Positions 34,339 through 44,100 of a stretch of DNA of 56,699 nt are shown here, piece by piece (position 1 is the stretch's first letter; each line of letters starts with the position of its first letter). Source of the stretch: a virus; IMG/VR virus record IMGVR_UViG_3300044731_000819, positions 1 through 56,699 of that record; one strand, written 5' to 3'. A program made the position numbers and the translations under genes. Under the pieces are notes generated by a model. That model was not told the DNA's origin, ran no database searches, and saw only the letters and a list, made by a program, of their open reading frames with translations.

Positions 34339-37300
34339 TTACAAAACTCCTGAAGATTTAGCACCTAAAACACTTGTTTTGATTGATGCTTGATAATTTT
34401 GCCAAGTATCAGGTTGACTAGTTTTAAAAGAATTAATATCATCATCCGTCATTGACAACCATAATTTAGTATAAATTAAAAATGTTTCATCAATAAATGC
34501 TTGTACATTAGTTGGGATTGTTGGACTTATCAAATCAGCTCCTGATGGTATTACTAGATTAGTACCACTATTGTTATAATATGACGCCATCATTTGTATT
34601 GATAAATCATAACTATCAAATGAAGCCATAGGTATCGTGTTTGAATTACTTTGTTGGCAGTAATATTCTTTCTTTAGATAATTTGATAAATTACCTCCCC
34701 ACTTTCTGTCCAATCTTATTTTACCTATATTATAATTAAAGGCTTTAAATGAACTTGTTGATGAAATTGAGTTTGCTTGAGTTATTGTATAATAAACTAA
34801 CCATCTAACATTCTCATTTGAAATTTGAGATAGTTTTTGTGCCAAAATTGCCGGTGTAATTTCTTCTTTCTGAGAAGCTTGTACAAAGTTATAAGTATTA
34901 AATTGTTGGTCAATACTATTACCACAATTAGGATTATCGGATGATGTATTACTTATTTCTTGAGTAATTGGTTTTGAGGAACCGTCAATTATAGTATTTG
35001 CAGTTGTAGTTGTTGTAATAATACCCTGATTACTATTTTGTGATGCCGCATTTTCTTCTTGCTTTCTTGTCTCAACAACATCTTCCAATATTTCTCTAAT
35101 TGCCCCTTGTACGTAGGAATCAATTGGAGGAATTGAAAACATAGACTGCCTACTACCACCAAATGTCGTTTTAAATGAACCAGGAGATATCTGATGTTCT
35201 ACTTTCGTAATCATATATGTCCCGTTAAACATCGGAACGTGTCTCAAATTAAAATACATCAATGGTTGGATTTGAGCATTACCTAAACAAGTAACTGAAC
35301 ACTCATAACTTCTACTTCTATAAAAGTTCCAAAGTGATGTATTTTGAGTAACTGTTTTTCTACCTGTAGCCTGATTGATTTGTTGGTCTAAAGCATCCGC
35401 GGCTTCTTTAGTCATTTTAGCAGGATTGGTACTAATACTAAATGTTGAGAATATATTTTGGTTTCTAATTCCAATATCAACATTAAACCCTACAACTCTA
35501 TTTGATTTTGCGTAATCTGTTTTTCCTTGTAAACTTTCAATAAGTGGGTTGTCGGATGCTCTTCTCAATTCAAACGTATCCGATTTGTATCTATAATCTT
35601 TATTATTACCCATATCAAGATATGTTGACTTGGTATCATTATAGAGACATAAAAATTTAGGAGAACTCTTTCGGGTATCCACAGCCATAAAAGTTCCAAA
35701 TAAAGTATTTCCAAATTCAAGAGTTGATTCGACTTTTGGGGTGACTTGGTCAGCTATTTCTTCAGCATTGTAGAAGTTAATCCACTGTGGCATCATCATA
35801 GTGTACATATTATGTTCTTCAATGATACCATTCACAAAATTAAAAGTACTAGCCGATTTGTTCATACTTTTAAACATATTTTTTAAAGAAAATGGATTTA
35901 CAATTATTTTATCACCAATATCTCGGCTAGCTCTATCTAAAAATAAGAAATCTTCAAATAATGTAGTTTCATTATAGTTAGTTCCCGCAATCCAAGTATC
36001 ATTTAATGCTTTGAAATCATCATATAACATAAATTTCATTTGGTCACCTTCATAAGCAACTTTCTGTGTTGCTTCGGTAACTTCTGTAACATTTGGTAAC
36101 TCGTTTCTCGCCTTTAAAAGATAATAATTCAAAACCACATTCATATAATTTTGAGTGTCTCTCAAGTATCCTCTTAAATCATTTAAGAAGTTAGTCCCGT
36201 TATATGTGTTAAGATTAAATTTTTGAGTGGCATACATTTTAATTAATGGTGCCAAAATTTTAATATTTTCCTCACTGAACTGAACATTATTATCAACAAA
36301 GAAATCTGTTATGAATGAACCACTATTCGTATACACCATTCCGGGTGTATTAGAAAATCCCACATAAATTTGTAACGCTTTCCAAGTTTCAGGAAATGCC
36401 GTTTGTGATTGAGCAAGTGTCGTTGTCCCATTTGAAGTTGGTAACGAATTAAGTTCGTATTGTCCAAAAGTATATGGGTCTTGTATAAAGAATTCAGTAG
36501 ATAACGCAAAACTATAAAACGTTCTTTTATTAAATTTTGAAGGATTACCAATTTTAATAAATTTCTCATAATTCATAAACCCTTGGAAGTTTGTGAAAAA
36601 TGTATTTAATTGAGTATTATAGTTCTCACTAAATTTATTTAATTTGTTAGTGTTTGTCGAACCTGAAAATCCAAATAAATCTTTAAATAGTAATTGGAAA
36701 TTTAGATATTGTTTGTTTGGGGTATTTTGTATTCTGTTAACAATTTGTCGGATAGTTACATTTTCTTCTTTTTTTAGGACTTGGAATTCCCATTCTGATT
36801 TACTAAAATTTAAAAAGTGTTGTTCAAATTGGTCTAGTTCTTCTTTTGAAAAAGTTCCAAATAAATCTTCTATCGATGAATACTGATACCCAAGTCTAAA
36901 TGACGGTTGGTCTTCAGTTTCATTATCAATCTTTTTTAACCACTCATTTGGTGCCGGTTTTGTAATTAATTCATTATCAAAATATCCATATTGCGATACC
37001 GCCCAAAACATTCTTGTGGACCCATTAAACACCGCAGGATTATTAGGTATAGTAATTTTAGATTTAGTAAATTGTTTATTTAAACAATCATATTTAGATT
37101 GATTTAATTGTGAACCAACTGAAGGAATTACATAACTTTTTTTAGTGTTAGGGTCATTATACACAACCGACCAACTATTAAATGTTAACGCTTGGTCAGG
37201 TAAATTTTCATCATAATTTTTCTCTAACGTATATGATGAATTCTCATTATTCATATATGTAACACTAAGTGTTCCTTCTTGAATTTTCTGATTAATTTCC

Positions 37301-40300
37301 TGGCTCGTATAACCTGTGAAGAAATTTAAACCTGTAGTAAACAATGCAATATCATTTATTAATTTTGGATAAAATCCAACATTCATAATTGTGGTGTTTA
37401 CACCATTAACTTCTTGAGTTGTTTGTAATTGTATATTACGTAAGTCAGTTGCAAGCTCATCATAATTAAATTGATAACTTAATTCAGGATTGTTTGTTAT
37501 TGGGTCATATAAATTATTAACATCAATGTCTTTCCATACCTCATCTAAAAAGTCTTCACCTGTTTCAATATATGTTTTATATCTATTCCAAACTGAACCT
37601 ATTTTTAATATGTAAGCATATGGGACTTTATGTAACCCACCAAATTTTGTCATTCCCGCAAAAGTGTAATCCAATGGAATTTCAACTCCATTTTCTCTTG
37701 AACGATATTTTTCTCTTAAAGTAGTTATTGGTAAGGAATTTAACAACAAATACGCCGCTGCCTTATACGGATGAGCATCTCCCAATTGCCATTTTTCAAC
37801 ACCTTTAGATATCGCATTAACAAAATACGGTGTATTAATCATTGACGTATTTTGATTACGAGATAATCTTCCTGTGTAATTAGAATAATCTACAAATCCT
37901 TGGGTTGTAAATAATTTTCTACTATCTGTAAACTGATTGTAAAATGTTCTAAAATTAGAAATGTCAGGTTGTATCGGACCTGCCTCCGTTAAATAAAGAA
38001 AATTAGTAACCGGCTTAACTTTATCTATTGACGCAAAATTTTCATTGTTGAAATTTGCAACTAAATTTTTACTATCATATAAGAATAATGTTTTTGACGT
38101 ATTCATTATTCCCTCACTACTTGAACCAATACCATACGACATCTGACTACTAAACCAACTATTCATCGCAAATGGAAATACATCCATAAGGTTCCTTTCA
38201 TTATTTTGTGTTGATTGAAGGTATAGTGAAATTTTATCTTCAGTTACAGGTGACTCAACAGAAACTTTAGTATTAAAAGAATCAAAGTCATAGATTACAA
38301 AAGGGTTATCTGTTTTTGCCTTAATATAAGGTGTATTAAAATATCCTCTAATATAATTTTGCCAACTTTCCCCAACTCCATTATTTGAAATTCCCGCTAA
38401 GAAGTTTAAATAAACATTTGAGTTAAGATTATATTCTTTAATTTTTTGTATTAAATATGGTGAGCCTGAACCTAATGATTTTTGTAGGTTTATAAATTCA
38501 GCATCACCAACAGGCATATAAGATTGTGAGGAAATGAACGACGCTTTATTGAATCTTTGATAGTAGAATGGTAACATCATTCTTTCATACATTTCATAAA
38601 AGAATTTAACTTCTTCTTTGTTTGCAAGTATTACATTAGACAACTCATATTCAATTGCGTTGTATGATGCTCTATTAATTAATTCTAAATTATTACCAAC
38701 TATTTGCGGATTATTTGGAGGACTATCAATTTGTAATCTACCTTTTAAGTATTCCTCAACAAATTCAACTTCAGGCCAATATGCATAAATGTAACCCTTG
38801 GTTTTTGATTTAACTGAAGCATCACCAGGATATTTTAACTCAAACTTTTCACCTTTATCACTATTTGTTTCAACATAATAGTGAGGCCAAGGATATACAG
38901 GGATTAAATTACCATCAGAACCTTTTACAGAATCTTTTGAGTCTGGAGATGGAGCAGTTTTATCTTCACCAATTACTGCCTCCAATCTATACTTATTTTG
39001 TCTCTGATTCCAAGCCGCTTCGTGGACATCATCCATTAATCTTATGAAACCTTCGGTACTTGCCATAATAACCGCCAACACATTTCTGATATTTGGTTGA
39101 AACCCAAGTCCTGTATCCGTTTGACTTATTTTTTCAGATAGCGCATCATTTAATGCGTTATCAATTAATTTTTTCTTTTCGTCAATCTGAGCATATATTT
39201 TTTTAATATAAGTTTCAAAAGAATTAATATTATCCCCCTCAACAACAAATAACGGTGTTGAACTTGGAGTTATACCATATCTTTGTAATTCAATAGTCAC
39301 ATCTTTTTTTCCTCCCCCACCTTGTTGTGAATTTTGTTGCTGTAATTGGTTAGTATTATTAGTTGTACCACCATTAGTAACATTTTGTAATGTAGTTAAA
39401 AAAAGAGATTTTCCTAAATTAATGATTTGAGTATTGTATTCTGTTTGTAATTTAGCAATATCATTAGCAGTTGCAACTTTACCAGTTCTCTCCTCGTATG
39501 TTTTTTGAAAATTAACCTCATTTGGATTTTTAACCACTCTCAAAAAATCATCAATACCAATTCCTTTTGGGTTAATTCCAGTGACTATAACTTTACCATT
39601 AACTAATATAGTTCCGGGTATACCAAATGTTGGGTTTTTTAACAGAGATTCTTGATGTTTTTTTAATCTTTCTTCTAAATCTTTAACAGCTTCTAAAATT
39701 CCAGCACCAAAAGCATAATCCGCCTTAAGCTGATAAACCTTAATTTCTCTGTCTTTTAAAATCCAATAAATATTTTGGTCACAGTATTTAGTGAACCAAC
39801 TATCCCCTCCGACTCTTAACTGAACATCACTTTCATATTCTTGAACTAATTTTTTATATCGGTCAGTATCAGTTAAAGGACTTAAATCTTGTTGTCCAAA
39901 TGATTTTAAAATATAAGCCTCTAATCTACTTAACCTTTCTATCATTTCTTGAATTGTAATTTCAGGAAAATCTAATGGTATTAAATTTTTAGCTTTATAT
40001 TCAGAATAAACTTCTTTTATCTTTTGTAATCCTTTCGCTTCATTTAGTGTAGTCACTGTATTACTTGTTTGAGCAACCGCACTTGAAATTGTTGGAGTTA
40101 ACTTATATTGTTTATTATACATATATGGTGTCGCAAGAGCATGAGACATCATAATACTTGTTAATATATTATACTTGAAGGCTTGGAATTCTAAATCAAT
40201 GTCGTAGTTACCCGTAGTTGAATTGAAATTACAGTTGAACTTATTTAATGTTAATTGTAACTTAACCGCTTGACCCAAATACCCTTTTATTGTTAGATAA

Positions 40301-40863
40301 AATATCGGGTATGGGAAATTAAAAAATGTTGCATATGGTGAATTTTCACCTTTCTCAAATAATGCTCTTCCTCTGATATCAACCATCTTTATTCTGACAG
40401 TTGGTTGGTTCCAGTTATTGGTAACACTTATAGTTTGTATTCCCAATAAACCTGTATCTTTATTATTTAAAGTTTGTTGTTGGAAATAGAATTCAGTGGG
40501 TTTATCTGTTGATGATATTTTTTGTCCCGTTTCAGATGGTTGGTTTAACCCTTCTCCCTTAATACTATTCTCTCCCGTAAATTCATCATAGAACTCATTG
40601 GTTAGAGAACTACCTCCACCGGGTTTCATAAAATTAATTGACGCAATGTTAACAAGTTCCCCTGTCGCAGAACCATCAAGACCTAAAGCAAGTCTTGTTC
40701 TTGGAAATAAATTACATTCTAAATTGGCATAACATACCAAGTTTTCAGGTGGTAAAAATCTTTCACCAACATTACCCTCTTCGTCAATAGTTTTGTTTGG
40801 GTCAACAAGGATAATGTTTTCATAATCAAATTCAACTAAAATATTTTTTTCGTTACCTACCAT
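34339..40863 (-). CDS. Giant baseplate-hub-like structural protein
   Basis: 2174 residues, the largest protein in the window. Position between tape measure/gp53 and the next block fits a baseplate hub component. Near residues 1830-1910 a beta-rich stretch (ECSVTCLGNAQIQPLMYFNL, then FNGTYMITKVEHQISPGSFKTTF) resembles gp27/gpD-type hub domains, where a G-x-Y-x-I-x-x-V-x-H-x-I-x-x-G pattern is typical. The last ~130 residues (ITPAILAQKLSQI, AFNYNIGKIRL, SFDSYDLSIQMMASYYN) have a weak likeness to a lysozyme/glucosaminidase-type wall-degrading domain; this is uncertain. The middle 1500 residues are unrecognised, rich in Asn, Phe and Tyr, with a Gln/Asn-rich low-complexity piece (TNQLQQQNSQQGGGGKK). 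It overlaps gp53 by 11 bases. Confidence 0.65.
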   Translation of the reverse strand: MVGNEKNILVEFDYENIILVDPNKTIDEEGNVGERFLPPENLVCYANLECNLFPRTRLALGLDGSATGELVNIASINFMKPGGGSSLTNEFYDEFTGENSIKGEGLNQPSETGQKISSTDKPTEFYFQQQTLNNKDTGLLGIQTISVTNNWNQPTVRIKMVDIRGRALFEKGENSPYATFFNFPYPIFYLTIKGYLGQAVKLQLTLNKFNCNFNSTTGNYDIDLEFQAFKYNILTSIMMSHALATPYMYNKQYKLTPTISSAVAQTSNTVTTLNEAKGLQKIKEVYSEYKAKNLIPLDFPEITIQEMIERLSRLEAYILKSFGQQDLSPLTDTDRYKKLVQEYESDVQLRVGGDSWFTKYCDQNIYWILKDREIKVYQLKADYAFGAGILEAVKDLEERLKKHQESLLKNPTFGIPGTILVNGKVIVTGINPKGIGIDDFLRVVKNPNEVNFQKTYEERTGKVATANDIAKLQTEYNTQIINLGKSLFLTTLQNVTNGGTTNNTNQLQQQNSQQGGGGKKDVTIELQRYGITPSSTPLFVVEGDNINSFETYIKKIYAQIDEKKKLIDNALNDALSEKISQTDTGLGFQPNIRNVLAVIMASTEGFIRLMDDVHEAAWNQRQNKYRLEAVIGEDKTAPSPDSKDSVKGSDGNLIPVYPWPHYYVETNSDKGEKFELKYPGDASVKSKTKGYIYAYWPEVEFVEEYLKGRLQIDSPPNNPQIVGNNLELINRASYNAIEYELSNVILANKEEVKFFYEMYERMMLPFYYQRFNKASFISSQSYMPVGDAEFINLQKSLGSGSPYLIQKIKEYNLNSNVYLNFLAGISNNGVGESWQNYIRGYFNTPYIKAKTDNPFVIYDFDSFNTKVSVESPVTEDKISLYLQSTQNNERNLMDVFPFAMNSWFSSQMSYGIGSSSEGIMNTSKTLFLYDSKNLVANFNNENFASIDKVKPVTNFLYLTEAGPIQPDISNFRTFYNQFTDSRKLFTTQGFVDYSNYTGRLSRNQNTSMINTPYFVNAISKGVEKWQLGDAHPYKAAAYLLLNSLPITTLREKYRSRENGVEIPLDYTFAGMTKFGGLHKVPYAYILKIGSVWNRYKTYIETGEDFLDEVWKDIDVNNLYDPITNNPELSYQFNYDELATDLRNIQLQTTQEVNGVNTTIMNVGFYPKLINDIALFTTGLNFFTGYTSQEINQKIQEGTLSVTYMNNENSSYTLEKNYDENLPDQALTFNSWSVVYNDPNTKKSYVIPSVGSQLNQSKYDCLNKQFTKSKITIPNNPAVFNGSTRMFWAVSQYGYFDNELITKPAPNEWLKKIDNETEDQPSFRLGYQYSSIEDLFGTFSKEELDQFEQHFLNFSKSEWEFQVLKKEENVTIRQIVNRIQNTPNKQYLNFQLLFKDLFGFSGSTNTNKLNKFSENYNTQLNTFFTNFQGFMNYEKFIKIGNPSKFNKRTFYSFALSTEFFIQDPYTFGQYELNSLPTSNGTTTLAQSQTAFPETWKALQIYVGFSNTPGMVYTNSGSFITDFFVDNNVQFSEENIKILAPLIKMYATQKFNLNTYNGTNFLNDLRGYLRDTQNYMNVVLNYYLLKARNELPNVTEVTEATQKVAYEGDQMKFMLYDDFKALNDTWIAGTNYNETTLFEDFLFLDRASRDIGDKIIVNPFSLKNMFKSMNKSASTFNFVNGIIEEHNMYTMMMPQWINFYNAEEIADQVTPKVESTLEFGNTLFGTFMAVDTRKSSPKFLCLYNDTKSTYLDMGNNKDYRYKSDTFELRRASDNPLIESLQGKTDYAKSNRVVGFNVDIGIRNQNIFSTFSISTNPAKMTKEAADALDQQINQATGRKTVTQNTSLWNFYRSRSYECSVTCLGNAQIQPLMYFNLRHVPMFNGTYMITKVEHQISPGSFKTTFGGSRQSMFSIPPIDSYVQGAIREILEDVVETRKQEENAASQNSNQGIITTTTTANTIIDGSSKPITQEISNTSSDNPNCGNSIDQQFNTYNFVQASQKEEITPAILAQKLSQISNENVRWLVYYTITQANSISSTSSFKAFNYNIGKIRLDRKWGGNLSNYLKKEYYCQQSNSNTIPMASFDSYDLSIQMMASYYNNSGTNLVIPSGADLISPTIPTNVQAFIDETFLIYTKLWLSMTDDDINSFKTSQPDTWQNYQASIKTSVLGAKSSGVL

Positions 40864-41176
40864 AATAATAGAAGTGATTGTCTAACAGGGATTTATAATC
40901 CTGTAAAGAAGGTATTAATGGGAATGGAATGGTAAGTAATGCGTTATTTGGAATGTTAATTTCCAAACCTCCAAATTGTGGATTTGCCTGTAAAATTAAC
41001 CATCCAAAAAGTGGTGAATTATAAAATTCTTGTGAGATTTTATCTAACCTTGACACATTAGTCATATAGATATATCTTTTATCAGTCCCTTTAGAAGTTA
41101 ACTTTATGCCAGGAACAACAGTTTGCTTTCCATTTATTAGAAATGTTGAGTATCTATCGTATGTACTTTCAGCCAT
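40853..41176 (-). CDS. gp53: Baseplate wedge protein gp53-like (LysM-like)
   Basis: 107 residues. The central part SRLDKISQEFYNSPLFGWLILQANPQ followed by GLEINIPNNALLTIPFP is the gp53/tail-protein-X pattern: a LysM-type motif with D-x-I-(x)n-F/Y-Y-x-S/T-P-x-x-x-W-x-I-x-x-A-N and a final IP strand. In contractile tails this protein clamps wedges to the hub. T4 gp53 is longer (196). It lies between the two giant hub-like genes, with 3 bases to the first and an 11-base overlap with the second, so all three are co-translated. Confidence 0.8.
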   Translation of the reverse strand: MAESTYDRYSTFLINGKQTVVPGIKLTSKGTDKRYIYMTNVSRLDKISQEFYNSPLFGWLILQANPQFGGLEINIPNNALLTIPFPLIPSLQDYKSLLDNHFYYYGR

Positions 41177-41179
41177 TTT

Positions 41180-44100
41180 TTAATTGAACTTGTGTTTTCC
41201 GTTAAAGGATTGTTTATCTTCGTTACTATTCCCTGTTAAATATATATTCCTTAGTTTAGTTTGTAAATCCTCACTTGGACTTGCAATCACACTATAATCA
41301 AACTTTCTTTCCAAAGTTTTATCACCTTCTATTTTTGTATATTGTTGTTCGTATTTTGTTTTCCAATCGGTAATTAAAGTATCTACGTTTTTAATGTATG
41401 GTAAAGCATATTCATAATATCTTGTTATGATATACTCAGTTAATGTTCCTTTAATAGCTTCAGGACTACTTGTGTTTTTAACTGCGGCATCTAAAAATTC
41501 TTTTTTCTTAGCATCGTCTCTAAACACAGGGTCCATCAACGTTAAAAATTTAGCGTCTGAATTTGTAAACGGGTCAGGAAACCCTAAAGTTCCGTTTATA
41601 TCAAAACTGTCCGAAGGTAATAATCCAACGTCTTTTAATGACGCATAAAATCCGTTTAAAACATTAACTAATTCTTGGTAATCATTAACTAATTGTTCGT
41701 ATGTATTTGCCGCAACCATAAATGGATTTAACAACGCCTGTGTAGTTATTGGTGTACCAGAAATATCCAAAATTTCAACAGATTGGTCAGATTTAATTTG
41801 ACCGTCGTGTTTTTCATTAACAAAATCCGCCTTTTCCATATTAACAACTAAAGCCTCCTGACTTTCACATACCCCTTGTATAATTTTAGTTATATCTGTT
41901 GTAAAATTATTTTTATAATTTTCCAAATATGTAATAATATTTTGATAAATTTTTAACCTGTCTGACCTTGAAATTCCTGTTGGTCCATTTTTAAATGCGA
42001 TTTGCCAAGATAAATCTTCTTGTTTTGTTTCTTTTATTGAGGAGTTAAACCATTCATCTAATACAATTTGTATTTGGTCAGGTTTTCCAAAAATTTCAAC
42101 ATTAACTGAGTTTTCACCTATTTTCGCAGTTCCTTTAGAATATAATCTATCTTTACCAAAAATCTGTAAAATTGTCCCATTATATGGGGTTTTGAAATCA
42201 GTAAGTCTACCGATAATTGTACTAATATAATTTTGACAAGTTGCGGATAAATTATTCATAAATTCTTTATAATTTATCGTACCTCCTGTTGATTCAGGTA
42301 AAGCCTCCCTTGTTTCTTGAACACCTATGAACGTTCCCCCATTATTTTGAACAGCATTTTGAATAATTGTAGAACCAGAAGTTTCACCTCTATCATCCAA
42401 TATCTTTTTAACCAAATCTTCATCCAATTTCTTAAATGAATCATCTGTCCATTCAGCCCTTTCATCAAATATTTCAGTATTTGCATAGTAATTAAATGAT
42501 AAAGCGTTTTGTAGAGTATCAATTGGTTCCTTTAATCCTGAACCACCAACAAAGTTGAATCCCATTTGGATTTTAGCAATCATTGGTTGGAACCCAATTC
42601 CTTCAGGATTAAAATCATATACTGGCTCATACGTAATATTAATTGAAGTCGGGATAATTCTTGTATTATAAAAATCACCAATTCTTAAAATTAATACAGG
42701 AGGAGCTCCAAATGCCGTATTAGTCGCGGCGTTATATTTTGGCTTCCCATCAGTTCCAATTGTCGGAATTGTATCACCAGGTCTTGAACATTGATTTAAG
42801 AATGTTAATCTTGAATTTAATCCTTCAGGAGTCATCGAGTGAAAAGCCGGAGTGAAGTACTTCAATTTTTGTTTAATTGAATCGTATATCATTGGGTTTT
42901 CACCTTGTATTGCGGTAAAATAATCACACTCTGACAACAAATCTCTTAAAACCTTTTTAGAAATACCGTCTTTAATTTTTTGTGTTGTAGTAATAGTTGG
43001 GGGAGTTATAATAGGATTGAATGGATTAGGAATCCTACGGCTTCCATCATATGGTACAATATCCGGTCCAGTCCCTGGAGTACCTTCACCCGGTGTCTCG
43101 CTTGGGTCTCCTCCACCAGGTTCTCCGTCTATTTCAATATTGGTAATGGCCGCTCTTCGACACCACATTGCAGGTCTTGAATAGATTTTATTGTAATTGA
43201 TACTAGTCGGTACATCCTCATCCGTACAATTAACACTTGAACTTGTTGACCCATTCTCCAAAGCTTTAACATTAACCGCTGTCTCACCTTGTGGTTCTTG
43301 TTTTATAACAATTTTTTTAGTTTCACCATTAATCCATTTATTTAAATCAGGATTTTTAGCAAGATATTGCAAAACAGAATTTATTCTTCTTTTAGATAAC
43401 CAATCATTATATGTCTTGGTTTGAGGGGCAGACGCACTACCTGCCATTGTGATTGTTATCTTATTTATTTTTGGATTTTTAGTTATTAACTCTACAATTT
43501 CTTTTTGGAAATCTTTTTCAATTTTAGCATTATACTCAATTACATTAGTAAATGTATTGGCAATTTCTTCTTTATTTGTAGCACTACCTCCATTAGCTTG
43601 GTATTGTGATTTCATACCAATATAAGCAGTGTATGTGACATCCCAAGTTTGACTTGGATTTGGATTTCCGATTTGTTTTGGTCCAGGTATATCGTTATGA
43701 AAATACCAACCTAAATTAATCCATTTATTTTTAAATTCAGGAAATCCTCCACTAGTATTAGTATTACCAGGAGTACTTGTCCCATTCCCCGCATTAGTAC
43801 CATTTGTACCTTCATTTCCGACAATTACTTTTGACGGGTCGTCTGATGTGGTAATTCCCGCCTCCCCAGCAACTTGAGCTAATTGGTCTGCATTGATTGC
43901 GGGATTTGTAATTATTTGTTGATACGTAAATAAATCTCTTGTTGGTATTGTCGTAAATCTTCTTGCCAATTCATATAAATCATACTTTAAACATCCAGCA
44001 AAGAATGAATCAACAATTGAGTTAACTCTTTCAACATTTGACTCATTTTGTAGAATTTTGTTAGTAATTGTGTTCAAAACTGATGGATGGTCAACAACCA

